This document shows positions 1 through 8,699 of a stretch of 64,000 nucleotides of DNA, one piece after another. A model generated the notes under the pieces. It was not told the DNA's origin. It did not search any database and saw only the letters and a program-made list of their open reading frames with translations. The stretch covers positions 3,576,001 through 3,640,000 of the forward strand of contig NZ_CP056032.1 of the NCBI RefSeq assembly GCF_013375035.1. The letters run 5' to 3'. The translations under genes were made by a program, and so were the position numbers. Numbering within the stretch: position 1 is the stretch's first letter; each line of letters starts with the position of its first letter. This DNA is from Spirosoma sp. KUDC1026. GTDB lineage: Bacteria > Bacteroidota > Bacteroidia > Cytophagales > Spirosomataceae.

Positions 1-555
1 CAGGTTCGTTACGAGGCTCTTAGCTTGCTGGAAGAGCAAAGTCAGGCCGGAGTTATTGACCTCTTTTACGGCGATGAATCCAGCGTCAGCGAAGAAGGAT
101 ACGTGCCCTACGGTTGGCAGTTTAAAGATGAATCGGTGCATATTGAGGTCGCAAAGGGCCAACGGCTGAATTGTTTTGGGATGATTTCGCGCCAGAATCA
201 GTTGCACTATGCGACCACAAATGGCTCTATTACATCAGCTTTTGTCGTCAACCAGTTAGAAGAACTGTCTTGGCGGCTGTCCAAACCAACGGTAATCGTA
301 CTCGATAACGCCCGGATTCATACGTCCGATAAAGTTCGCCAACGGCTTGGAGACTGGCACCAACGGGGCTTATACCTGTTCTATCTGCCGCCTTACAGCC
401 CCCATTTGAACTTGGCTGAACGACTTTGGAAAGAGCTGAAAGCGCGTTGGTTACGGCCTGAAGATTATCAGACCAGTAACACGTTGTTTTATGCCGTCTG
501 GTTAGCATTAGCCGCTGTGGGTCAGGAATTGTTCATTCGATTCAGCGATTTTTAG
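1..555 (+). CDS. IS630-type transposase, C-terminal part (cut by window edge)
   Basis: The reading frame is open from base 1, so the gene begins outside the window and only the catalytic part is visible. It would cut and join the ends of an IS630/Tc1-type element that targets TA. The DDE triad is recognisable: the first Asp in FYGDES, the second in VLDNARIH, and the Glu in NLAERLWKELK, followed by a typical IS630 C-terminus (YSPHLNLAE context). The stop lies only 19 bases before the stop of the converging esterase gene, so the right end of the element must be very close to, or overlap, the esterase 3' end. Terminal repeats cannot be assigned because the left end is absent. It might equally be an intact or a decayed copy; the missing N-terminus decides. 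Confidence 0.85.
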   Translation, partial: QVRYEALSLLEEQSQAGVIDLFYGDESSVSEEGYVPYGWQFKDESVHIEVAKGQRLNCFGMISRQNQLHYATTNGSITSAFVVNQLEELSWRLSKPTVIVLDNARIHTSDKVRQRLGDWHQRGLYLFYLPPYSPHLNLAERLWKELKARWLRPEDYQTSNTLFYAVWLALAAVGQELFIRFSDF

Positions 556-574
556 TCAAACTAATTTTGTCGCA

Positions 575-1786
575 TTACTTATTACACAAGGCCACTTGTC
601 CCTTCACCTGATCAGAAGTCCCGAAACTTAGCCGATAGTTATTGTGCTGAAACAAGCCCAGCGACCGGCATTTGTCCATCGGAAGCAAGCCGTATTGACT
701 GTTAGTAATTCTTCCCAGAATGGTACCTATCTTTTTTTTATGCTCCGGCATACGGTTAACCTCTTTACTTGGGCCCCGGTCGAAATAACCGCGCTGTACC
801 TCCGTGCCGATAACAAAATAATCATCGGGGTAAGCTTCGTGCAGGAAATGACCAAATCGTTTAATACGTCGGTACACAAAATCATCCCGATGATAACATT
901 GGTGTCGCTCAACGTGCCCGTTATGGGCATCAATAATGACCAGTTTGCGGTCGGCCAAGTGCTCTCTAAGCCATTTTATATTCTCGAATATACCCAAGTC
1001 ACGCGGTGCCTGCTGATCGTGAACGAAAATATCGGTAGCGTACTGGTATTGACTGAGTAGCTGGCGTTGCCAGTGCTGTTCCAATGATTCCGCTTGGTTC
1101 GTTCCCGATTGCAGTAATGAAAGTGCCTGAGCGAAGGTCTGTCGGATGAACTGATCGGGGGCAGGACCAAAATTCTGCGCGATCAGGTGAGCGGGTGTTC
1201 GGGCAATAGTACTCAGTTTATCCGTTAAGGGAGTAGACCAGTGAGCGCTTCCTTGCCGAAGCAATACGTCGGCCAGTAAACCGGGCGGAGCAACTTCAGT
1301 ACCAACGAGCCAGATTCGCCGGTCGAACGGCCGGGTCCTGTTCTCGTCATGAATCCATCGGGCCAGCACGCGTGTCTCCTCGACAACTACGCCCTGGTGA
1401 TCCGCCAGGTCTTGCAGCGCTTCGCCCAGCGTGCCTTCGTCGAAGAGGACGTAACGGTTCAGCGCCAGCGTCGAAGCGGTGTAGGTTTCGCCCAGCACAA
1501 CAGTGCGAAAATCATCGTGTCGGCATAAATCCATCGCCACCTTCACCTGGAGCTGATTAACCTGTTTCGTGCCGTGGGTTACTTCGCCAACGGCCACAAT
1601 CGATTTGCCCCGGACCAACTCACTAATAGGTTCAAACTGGGTCGTGTCCGTGAGTTGATGGTACTGAAAGGGCGTTAAAGCCTGCTGCCACTTCTGCTGT
1701 TCCAACCTTGTTGGTTGAGCAATAATCGGAACGGATACGAAAAGGAAGCATAAAGCTATAAAGAGTACACTGTTCAAAAACCGCAT
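575..1786 (-). CDS. Erythromycin esterase-like hydrolase, secreted
   Basis: A 403-residue protein with an N-terminal signal peptide (cleavage likely after about residue 23, IIAQ). The esterase-fold signatures are present: VAVGEVTHGT with Glu68 and His71, Glu100 in VVLGE, and DAHNGHV with His288 and His291. Ere enzymes hydrolyse the macrolactone of 14-membered macrolides, but most chromosomal homologues in soil Bacteroidota have no proven substrate, so the drug target is not established here. A signal peptide fits a periplasmic or exported enzyme, unlike cytoplasmic EreA/EreB. The C-terminus lies next to the transposase end, so its last codons could have been altered by insertion. Family assignment is firm; activity on macrolides is uncertain. 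Confidence 0.8.
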   Translation of the reverse strand: MRFLNSVLFIALCFLFVSVPIIAQPTRLEQQKWQQALTPFQYHQLTDTTQFEPISELVRGKSIVAVGEVTHGTKQVNQLQVKVAMDLCRHDDFRTVVLGETYTASTLALNRYVLFDEGTLGEALQDLADHQGVVVEETRVLARWIHDENRTRPFDRRIWLVGTEVAPPGLLADVLLRQGSAHWSTPLTDKLSTIARTPAHLIAQNFGPAPDQFIRQTFAQALSLLQSGTNQAESLEQHWQRQLLSQYQYATDIFVHDQQAPRDLGIFENIKWLREHLADRKLVIIDAHNGHVERHQCYHRDDFVYRRIKRFGHFLHEAYPDDYFVIGTEVQRGYFDRGPSKEVNRMPEHKKKIGTILGRITNSQYGLLPMDKCRSLGLFQHNNYRLSFGTSDQVKGQVALCNK

Positions 1787-1795
1787 ATATACAAT

Positions 1796-1819
1796 GAGAA
1801 GGTTGGTATGTTCCTTCTC
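1796..1819 (-). promoter_or_regulatory. Inverted repeat upstream of the esterase start
   Basis: A 7-bp inverted repeat (gagaagg/ccttctc) with a 10-base spacer lies about 10 bases before the esterase ATG. It could be an operator or a leader hairpin covering the start. It is short enough to be chance. Confidence 0.25.
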
Positions 1820-1883
1820 AACGCAACTGTATCGATTCCATATAACTGCTTTAAGTTTATTTATGAAATAAGTCGGCTTCTGG

Positions 1884-1925
1884 TAAAAACGAAACGCCCA
1901 TCTATCTGGTGATAAATGGGCGTTT
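1884..1925 (-). terminator. Rho-independent terminator of the DUF2911 gene
   Basis: A 10-bp perfect stem (aaacgcccat/atgggcgttt) with a 14-base loop lies just downstream of the DUF2911 stop on the minus strand. A T-rich tail follows on that strand. The other side carries eight T residues, so it could work in both directions. Confidence 0.75.
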
Positions 1926-1944
1926 TTTTTGACTGCAAGATCAG

Positions 1945-2520
1945 TTAAAAAGAAATAGGCACTTCTATCAGCGTGGTATCCCAGGCAATCATCATGACTG
2001 ACTCTTTCGCGTTGTCGCCAACTTTTCTGAACTGGATCGTCAGGTTTTCGACGGGCTCATCCGTCTTCTTCACCGGAGCGGTCACGCGCAGTACGTCCAT
2101 GTCCTGCTTGTAGCTATAAGCACCCCACTGATCGAGGTCAGAGTTCAGAATAATTGTCCACGCCGTTTCAGTGGGAATAGCGTACAGGGCGTAAACGCCC
2201 GCTTTTACTGTTTTACCTTGAATCGTAGCGTCTTTGAGCAGTTTGATTTCCGTGGCTTCGTTGGCCCCAACCCGCCAAACCTTGCCGTAAGGCACCAGTT
2301 TGCCGAAAACTTCCCGACCATTTTTAGCCGGACGGCTGTAGATCACTCTGGCATAGCCGGTATCACCAACTTTAGCCGGAGCAAATTTGCGATCGTGGGC
2401 AAAATCGTCGGGATAATACGCCATGTCCATCGGGCTTTTATCCAGGCCCCGCATTTTCTGGGCTTCTGCCGCGAACGTAACACCTACAAACAGGCAGACA
2501 AGTAAACCAATTGATTTCAT
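1945..2520 (-). CDS. DUF2911 family secreted protein
   Basis: The 191-residue protein starts at the ATG at 2520, which begins a clear signal peptide (MKSIGLLVCLFVG..., cleaved after AEA or AEAQ). The open frame extends 55 codons further upstream into the dnaB end, but that stretch is not a leader and is not used here. The body has the DUF2911 pattern: YSRPAKNGREVFG near residue 55, VWRVGANEATEI, then KAGVYALYAIPTETAWTIILN. DUF2911 proteins are common, probably periplasmic or outer-membrane-linked proteins of Bacteroidota with no known activity. It follows dnaB in the same direction with a gap of about 90 bases and has its own terminator. Confidence 0.85.
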   Translation of the reverse strand: MKSIGLLVCLFVGVTFAAEAQKMRGLDKSPMDMAYYPDDFAHDRKFAPAKVGDTGYARVIYSRPAKNGREVFGKLVPYGKVWRVGANEATEIKLLKDATIQGKTVKAGVYALYAIPTETAWTIILNSDLDQWGAYSYKQDMDVLRVTAPVKKTDEPVENLTIQFRKVGDNAKESVMMIAWDTTLIEVPISF

Positions 2521-2611
2521 GGTTTCGAATAAGGTTGAACGGTAAGGTAAGCTACTGATATACAGGCTGACGGCTAGGCCAGAAATATCATAACAACCAA
2601 TAACAATTGGC

Positions 2612-5254
2612 TTAGAACGGGGTTTCCTGGCTCGGATCGGCATTGCCGAAGTTGGACAGGTTGTTCGCTTTGCTCTTGAAGACACTACCGGCCGATGGCT
2701 CGGGCAATGGTCCAGAACTCCGGTCGAAGCTGCTCAGGCCGTTTGTCTCCGGACTAAAGCCCTGCGTAGCTACCGGTTCGAAGTACGAATCCAGATCGCA
2801 GAATTTTGTGTATTTGCCGACGAAACGAAGCTGCACGGTATCCAACGAACCAGACCGGTTTTTAGCGATGATTACCTCACCAATCCCTACGGTTGAGTTG
2901 CCGTTTTCGTCCTGCGTAATGTTGTAATATTCGGGACGGTAAAGGAAGCACACCATGTCGGCGTCCTGCTCGATAGATCCCGATTCCCGAAGGTCAGATA
3001 GCTGTGGTTTTTTGTCGCCCCCCCGCGTTTCAACGGCCCGGCTCAACTGCGACAGGGCAATGACCGGTACGTTCAACTCCTTCGCGAGGTTTTTCAAGGC
3101 TCGCGAAATCGACGCAATTTCCTGTTCGCGGTTCCCACCACCCTTGTTTGACGAATCCCCCGACATCAGCTGGAGGTAATCGATGACGACCATCTGGATA
3201 TCGTGCTGCGCCTTCAGACGGCGGCACTTGGCCCGCAGTTCCAGAATGGATAGGGCAGGGGTGTCGTCGATGAAAATAGGCGCTTCAGTCAGGCGCTGGA
3301 TCTTGTGGTGCAACTGGGTCCACTCGTGGGGAGCCAGCGTTCCTTTCCGGATCTTCTCCGAATCAATCTCCGCTTCCGCCGAAATAAGACGGTTGACGAG
3401 CTGCACCGACGACATCTCCAGCGAGAAAATAGCTACGGGTTTGCCGTGGTCAACAGCCGCATTTCGCAACGCTGACACAACAAATGCCGTGTTGTGCGTC
3501 ACGGTCATATCCTCAAGGAGAAACAGCCGATTGCCGTCGATAGAGAAGCCGTAGTAATCGTCAACTTTATCGTATTCGACCTGGATACCCGTCACACGCC
3601 AGTCGGCCCGGCGTGGATTCGCCCGAGCCCGAAGTGGACGAGCTTTCTTTCGCTCAATCCTGACTGGAATAGAATCCAGGTTACCGAAGATACGTAACCG
3701 ATATACCGTGCAGGTGTATCCTATTGACGCGATGGAAGCTTGTTTTTCTTTAAGCGAACACCGGAAGCCCAGCGTATCGCAAAGGTATTTTAGCTGTTCT
3801 GCCAGAGCTTTGTTCTTCTGCGTGATTTCGTAGCAGTTGAACGCTGCCTGATAATGGCCGTCGCTGTCAACAAGGCCCGCCAGCAGTTTAAGCCGGTTCT
3901 CAGTCGAGTTAATCAGGTACTTCTTGGGAATGTGCTTGTTCTCAATGACAGCGAGATTGCGAAGCTGGGACTGTACACTACTGGTAGAGCGACCACCCCG
4001 CTGGCCAGCTGTGATGGCGTAGTTCGGTGCTTTGCCAGCCTGCTGGTACGTCATTAACTGGCTGTCCAGTTCTGTGGCGTACTCCTGCAGGTAGTCAATA
4101 ACTTCGGCGTCTGTATTCGTCAGGCGGGAGCTGTAGGAGTGCCCGTCGCCAAGCCATAGGCCGACAAAGTACGGATCGAGCGGAAGCTCCTGTGATGGGA
4201 ATTCAACCGCGACTTTATAGCCCTTGTAATTGGTCTTGAACTTATTGGATTTCGTTAGGTAATCACGAACCGTAATGTTCATTACGTCTCCTTTGTGGTG
4301 ACCGCCTTCCGTCCGTGACCGTTTGAGCGATAGGATATGGCTCTCGTTAACTCGATAATCCATCCCCTTATTCTGCCGAATCCAGTACATGCGTTCCTGC
4401 CCGCGGGCAATCGACAGTACTCGGCGAGGAGTTGAATCATCACCCATCAGCAAATCGCCTTCCTGTACATCTTCAACCTTACGTAGTGAACCGTCAAACA
4501 TAACGACCTTGGTTCCCTTGCCCAGACATTTGCCCATGGCAGGACGTGCCGCCAGAATGATTAATTCCGTGGGCTGCCAGCCGGACGTAACGCGGTCGAG
4601 GTTGGTGAAGCCGGATGGAACGCCGGTGAGACCTTCCTGGTTTTTCTTGGTCTCCAGTTCGTTCAGCGCCATCCGGACGATGGTGCTCATGTCGGCGTAA
4701 TTCTTCTTGATATTCGATTCCGAAATCTTGAAGAGCGATTGCTCCGTGCGGTCGAGGAGCTCGAATACGTCGGTGGTGTCCTCATAGGCATCCCGCAGGA
4801 TGGTTGACGACATGGCGATGAGCGCCCGTTTCAGCGCCTGCTCCGATACAATCCGGGCGTGGTACTCAATGTTGGCCGCCGAGTTAACCCGGAAGGTCAG
4901 TTCTGATACGTAGCCACCCCCGCCAACGAGTTCGATCTCGCCGGTTTTGCGGAGCTGCTGCGTAACGGTAAGCAGATCAATGGGGTCGGAGTTGCCGAAC
5001 AGCGTCAGGATTGCGTTATAAATCCGCTGATGCGCTTCTTTATAGAACGTCTCCGGCTTGAGAATGTCGACGACCGACGAAAGGGCATCTTTCTCAATCA
5101 TCAGCGCGCCCAAAACCGCTTCTTCGAGGTCCAGTGCCTGAGGGGGCAGTTTGCCAAGTCCCGTGTCAAGCCAGTGATTACCAGCCTGCTGACGGCCTCC
5201 AGCATAAGCTGAGGGTTTACGAAGGTGTGCGTTGGGGCGTGCGTTGTTCTCCAT
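2612..5254 (-). CDS. dnaB: Replicative DNA helicase DnaB interrupted by an intein
   Basis: An 880-residue precursor. Residues 1-242 hold the DnaB N-terminal domain (LPPQALDLEEAVLGALM...) and the start of the RecA-like core, ending in the Walker A sequence AARPAMGK. Residues 243-588 are an intein. The core resumes at Thr589 (TAFVVSALRN...) with the Walker B region (IQMVVIDYLQLM) and the DnaB motifs SQLSR and DLRESG. Removing the intein leaves 534 residues, close to the normal helicase size. DnaB is the hexameric helicase at the fork and is essential, so splicing must restore the P-loop GK-T junction. The C-terminal tail is long and low in complexity. Confidence 0.95.
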   Translation of the reverse strand: MENNARPNAHLRKPSAYAGGRQQAGNHWLDTGLGKLPPQALDLEEAVLGALMIEKDALSSVVDILKPETFYKEAHQRIYNAILTLFGNSDPIDLLTVTQQLRKTGEIELVGGGGYVSELTFRVNSAANIEYHARIVSEQALKRALIAMSSTILRDAYEDTTDVFELLDRTEQSLFKISESNIKKNYADMSTIVRMALNELETKKNQEGLTGVPSGFTNLDRVTSGWQPTELIILAARPAMGKCLGKGTKVVMFDGSLRKVEDVQEGDLLMGDDSTPRRVLSIARGQERMYWIRQNKGMDYRVNESHILSLKRSRTEGGHHKGDVMNITVRDYLTKSNKFKTNYKGYKVAVEFPSQELPLDPYFVGLWLGDGHSYSSRLTNTDAEVIDYLQEYATELDSQLMTYQQAGKAPNYAITAGQRGGRSTSSVQSQLRNLAVIENKHIPKKYLINSTENRLKLLAGLVDSDGHYQAAFNCYEITQKNKALAEQLKYLCDTLGFRCSLKEKQASIASIGYTCTVYRLRIFGNLDSIPVRIERKKARPLRARANPRRADWRVTGIQVEYDKVDDYYGFSIDGNRLFLLEDMTVTHNTAFVVSALRNAAVDHGKPVAIFSLEMSSVQLVNRLISAEAEIDSEKIRKGTLAPHEWTQLHHKIQRLTEAPIFIDDTPALSILELRAKCRRLKAQHDIQMVVIDYLQLMSGDSSNKGGGNREQEIASISRALKNLAKELNVPVIALSQLSRAVETRGGDKKPQLSDLRESGSIEQDADMVCFLYRPEYYNITQDENGNSTVGIGEVIIAKNRSGSLDTVQLRFVGKYTKFCDLDSYFEPVATQGFSPETNGLSSFDRSSGPLPEPSAGSVFKSKANNLSNFGNADPSQETPF
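3491..4528 (-). other. Intein with LAGLIDADG homing endonuclease in the DnaB P-loop
   Basis: The intein covers precursor residues 243-588 (346 aa). It begins with Cys (CLGKGTKVVMFDG, block A), contains a block-B-like TxxH-type segment (RVNESHILSL), and ends with VTHN, with Thr as the first C-extein residue. Splice junctions were read directly: GK/C at 4528 and HN/T at 3491. Two dodecapeptide motifs, FVGLWLGDGHSY (about residues 363-374) and LLAGLVDSDGHY (about 457-468), mark a LAGLIDADG endonuclease with acidic residues in both, so it may still be active. It sits between the Lys and the Thr of Walker A, a site at which an unspliced helicase could not bind ATP normally. All terminal splicing residues look intact. 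Confidence 0.95.
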
Positions 5255-5418
5255 TTGTCTACTGCAAGTTTACGCAATATTGGCCCCTCAAGGCAAGCAC
5301 CTTCGGCCCGGAAGAAAGGCTAAAAAAATGCGAAACGACGTAACATTCTGGTAATGTAAAGATTACGAAAGTGCCCGAAAGAAAATAGTCGGAATAACTT
5401 TTTTTAGCCATTATCCGA

Positions 5419-5697
5419 ATGTATTTTGGGGATTGTTCTAAAGGGGGTGTAGCGCTGCTTCACGAAAGTCTTTGTTTAGAAGCGCCTTTCCGTAGTACTA
5501 CGGAAAGGCGCTTCCATAAAGGAAAGGTTACACAGGTCCAGGTTTTTCAACGGGGTACTGTTTTGCCGGGCCTTAAACAAATGCTTCTTGATACGACAAG
5601 AACGGCGGCATTGGGTGGCCGGATCGAGGTACGTTCACGCCCGGCTAGGGCTGGTATTGAGCTTATGGACAAGCTTAACGAACGAGAAGAAAGGTAA
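5419..5697 (+). pseudogene. Possible decayed sensor histidine kinase C-terminus
   Basis: A 92-codon open frame in an otherwise gene-free interval. Its second half (about residues 52-85) contains AALGGRIEVRSRP followed by GIEL, which resembles the last glycine box of HATPase_c domains in NarX-type sensor kinases (LGGrieVrSrPgaGteL). The ATP-binding N and G1 boxes that should precede it are missing, and the first half is disrupted by a perfect 36-bp palindrome. The resemblance is by eye only; chance coding or a small orphan gene are real alternatives. Confidence 0.3.
5479..5514. repeat. Perfect 36-bp palindrome
   Basis: The sequence from gaagcgcctttccgtagt at 5479 to its exact reverse complement ending at 5514 has no spacer; the axis is between 5496 and 5497. 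There is no T-run on either side, so it is not a standard terminator. It may be a cruciform, a protein-binding site, or the footprint of a mobile element. Confidence 0.9.
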
Positions 5698-6152
5698 ATA
5701 GTCAGCACTGTTCATTCCCCGTGATTTTCTTTACGTGTTACCTATCAAACTGGCCGATAGCTTCAAATTTTTTGAGGGTTATTTTTCTAAATCCGATGAC
5801 AATTCGTCTGGTGAGTAGTATTACTATTCAGTCAGAACGTAGACTAATTAAAACGGTCTTAAAAATAATCGTCAGATTGATATAAAGGTAACGTAATGTG
5901 CTGACTAACAGGTTGTAATTCATAAAGCGCCTTGATTGTAAACTTTACTAAACTGGATAGGTTATATCTTCCTGAGGAGGTTGACTCCCGAGTTCAGAAA
6001 ATACGTAAGTAGCCTTACGTTCGGGTTAGCAGAGAAAGCATATCCTGTCTCCAAATACGAAATGTTGATGAACCAAAAGCCGAGATTCAACAGTTTAGCT
6101 ATGGTACACACAGTTGACTACATCTGCCTGTGTACACGACATTCGCTGCGTC
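5698..6152. other. Gene-free AT-rich interval before the efflux operon
   Basis: No convincing coding frame was found. The region is AT-rich compared with its surroundings and probably carries the promoter of the RND operon, but I could not place a clear -33/-7 pair. A short open frame at 5981-6163 has no recognisable features and overlaps the tolC-like start. Confidence 0.5.
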
Positions 6153-7493
6153 ATGAAAAATAGTTGGTTCATCGCCATCCTCGGTCTTTACTTTTTGTCC
6201 GTTGCCAGCGCTTCTGCGCAAAAAAATTCTGATTCGCTGGCCAGGCAGGCTTATCTGTCTGATTGCGTGCAATACGCTCTGGAAAACCAGCCTCTGATTC
6301 GTCAGTCCCTTATCGATCAGCAGATTGCCGATCGTACCGTTAAGAGCAATCTGGCGGCCTGGTATCCACAGATCAACGGGGGATACAATCTCCTGCACTA
6401 TCTGAAACTTCCGGTAACCCTGATTCCCGACGCCGTCACCGGCGAACGGCGGCCCGTCGCGCTGGGAGCTCAGAATACATCAACGGTATCTTTCTCGCTG
6501 AACCAAGCCATTTTTAACCGGGATGTATTACTGGCGAGCCGGACAGCTGACGTATACCGTACGCAGGCCAGCCAAGCTACCGTCAATAACAAGATCGATG
6601 TAGTCGTCAACGTTAGTAAAGCCTTTTACGACGTCATTCTGACGCAGCGCCAGATCGAGATCCTGAGCGAAGATATTGTTCGCTTGCAGCGTAGCCTGCA
6701 GGACGCTACGAATCAGTATCAAAGTGGGGTGGTCGACAAAACTGATGCCCAGCGGGCCAGAATTGCACTCAACAACACACAGGCGCAAAAGAAACAGTTT
6801 TCCGATCTGGTCGGGGCCAAGTTTCAGACGCTTAAGCAGCTGATGGGTTACCCGCCCACTTCTGTGCTGAACCTGACGTACGATACGTTGCAACTGGCCG
6901 CTGAAATTAACCTGGACACAACCCTGCTGGTTAATCCCAGAAGCCGGATCGAATACCAATTGCTGCAAACGCAGGGCCAGTTGCTGGAAGCTAACGTACG
7001 ATACAACCGCTGGGCGTATTTGCCCACGGTGAACGCTACGGCCAATTACAATTTCCTCTACCAGAACAACATTTTTCCGCAGCTGTATAATCAGACGTTT
7101 CCAAACTCACTGATTGGACTCACTGTAGCACTGCCCATCTTTCAGGGCGGGCGACGAGTCCAGCAGACAAAAATTGCCGAATTGCAGGTGCAGCGTCTGA
7201 ACTGGGATCTGGCAGCGCTGACCAGTAGTATCGATGCCGAATACGCAACGGCGCTGGCTACCTACAAAGGCAGTCTGGCAACCTATCAGGCCCTGCGTGA
7301 AAACCTGGCGCTGGCCGAAGATGTGTACCGTATCGTCAACTTACAGTACCGGTCTGGCGTAAAAACATACTTGGACGTAACCGTAGCGGAGGCCGATCTG
7401 CGCACCGCCCGGCTTAACGTATTTAACGCGCTGTATCAGGTACTGATCAGCAAACTGGACGTACAGCGGGCGCTTGGTCTTATTCAGGTATAA
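6153..7493 (+). CDS. TolC-family outer membrane efflux protein
   Basis: A 446-residue protein starting at the ATG at 6153, chosen because it opens a signal peptide (MKNSWFIAILGLYFLSVASASAQ); the 13 upstream in-frame codons are unlikely to be used. Two related halves of long helices follow, with typical TolC repeats (QYQSGVVDKTDAQRARIALNNTQAQ in the first half, QYRSGVKTYLDVTVAEADLRTARLN in the second). It would form the trimeric outer membrane channel of the efflux pump whose adaptor and inner membrane pump are encoded next. The gap to the adaptor start is 75 bases and all three genes run the same way, so an operon is likely. Confidence 0.93.
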   Translation: MKNSWFIAILGLYFLSVASASAQKNSDSLARQAYLSDCVQYALENQPLIRQSLIDQQIADRTVKSNLAAWYPQINGGYNLLHYLKLPVTLIPDAVTGERRPVALGAQNTSTVSFSLNQAIFNRDVLLASRTADVYRTQASQATVNNKIDVVVNVSKAFYDVILTQRQIEILSEDIVRLQRSLQDATNQYQSGVVDKTDAQRARIALNNTQAQKKQFSDLVGAKFQTLKQLMGYPPTSVLNLTYDTLQLAAEINLDTTLLVNPRSRIEYQLLQTQGQLLEANVRYNRWAYLPTVNATANYNFLYQNNIFPQLYNQTFPNSLIGLTVALPIFQGGRRVQQTKIAELQVQRLNWDLAALTSSIDAEYATALATYKGSLATYQALRENLALAEDVYRIVNLQYRSGVKTYLDVTVAEADLRTARLNVFNALYQVLISKLDVQRALGLIQV

Positions 7494-7568
7494 TTAATTC
7501 TTCGGGTACGAATCAGGCGACCCGCAACCGCAGACATGCAATCCTATCAGTTATTACCACTCAGCTCC

Positions 7569-8699
7569 ATGAGAAGCGCTTTATTCAAGTCCCCGTCCAT
7601 ACTTGTGATGGTTGGGTTGCTGACGGCCTGTGGCGGCAAAAAAGACGACCAGAAACAGGCTGCTCCCCCGCCTACTGCCGTTTCTGTTGCCAAAGCCACC
7701 AAACAGACGGCAACGTATTACGACAATTACCCCGCCACGGTAACGGCTCTGCGCGAGGTAGAAATTCAGCCGCAGGTATCGGGAAATATTACCGGTATCT
7801 TTTTTGACGATGGGCAGCGGGTCAGACGGGGGCAAAAACTGTATTCCATCGATCCGCAGCAGTACCGTGCCAGCTACGACCAGGCCGTTGCGAACCTGAA
7901 CGTACAGAAAGCCAACCTGGCCCGGGCGCAGAAGGACGCCGACCGGTACACAACGCTGGCCCAGCAGGATGCTATTGCCCGGCAGGTGCTGGATAACTCA
8001 ACCGCCGAGCTGGAAGCCGCTAAACGGCAGGTCGACGCAGCCCAGGCCGGCATCCGGCAGGTGGGAACGAACCTGAAATACACCACGATCTTTGCACCAA
8101 TGGACGGCACAATCGGCATATCGCAGGTACGTCTGGGAGCCGCCGTTGGACCGGGTGGAGCGGTACCACTGAACGTTGTCTCGCAGGACGATCCAATTTC
8201 AGTAGACATCCAGGTTGACGAATCTGACATCAGCCGGTTCTTGATGTTGCAGAGTCAGAAGAATAATTCCCGCGATTCCACATTTGTATTTGAACTGCCG
8301 GGTGGCGAACGGTATAAGTACCCTGGCAAGATTCAGATTGTTGACCGCGCCGTTGACCCTCAGACGGGTACGATCCGGGTGCGGGTATCTTTCCCCAATC
8401 CTGAACATCGTCTTCGGGTAGGGCTGAACGGCAACCTCCGCATTCGTAACAGTACCAACCAGCCCCAGTTGCTGATTCCCTACCAGGCGGTAACCGAGCA
8501 GATGAGCGAATACTTCGTATACGTCGTAGGTGACAGCAGCAAAGTGACACAGAAGAAAGTCACGCTGGGCTCGCGCATTAACGAGAAGGTAATCGTGAAA
8601 GATGGCCTCAAAGAAGGCGAAGTTGTGGTAACCGAAGGAACCCAGAAAGTACGCGAAGGCGCGAAGGTAAAAGTATCCAATGAGCGAAAGAGCGAATAA
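7569..8699 (+). CDS. RND efflux periplasmic adaptor (membrane fusion protein), lipoprotein
   Basis: A 376-residue AcrA/MexA-type adaptor. The start at 7569 gives a lipoprotein signal (MRSALFKS..., lipobox LLTAC, Cys21); an ATG 33 bases upstream is less likely. Next come the biotinyl-lipoyl-like half-motifs (VEIQPQVSGNITGIFFDDGQRV; YTTIFAPMDGTIG), an alpha-hairpin between them, and a beta-barrel domain. It bridges the TolC-like channel and the RND pump. The last six codons (NERKSE) and the stop are written in the left arm of an intergenic repeat element, so the C-terminus has probably been shaped by that element. The RND gene starts 81 bases later. Confidence 0.93.
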   Translation: MRSALFKSPSILVMVGLLTACGGKKDDQKQAAPPPTAVSVAKATKQTATYYDNYPATVTALREVEIQPQVSGNITGIFFDDGQRVRRGQKLYSIDPQQYRASYDQAVANLNVQKANLARAQKDADRYTTLAQQDAIARQVLDNSTAELEAAKRQVDAAQAGIRQVGTNLKYTTIFAPMDGTIGISQVRLGAAVGPGGAVPLNVVSQDDPISVDIQVDESDISRFLMLQSQKNNSRDSTFVFELPGGERYKYPGKIQIVDRAVDPQTGTIRVRVSFPNPEHRLRVGLNGNLRIRNSTNQPQLLIPYQAVTEQMSEYFVYVVGDSSKVTQKKVTLGSRINEKVIVKDGLKEGEVVVTEGTQKVREGAKVKVSNERKSE

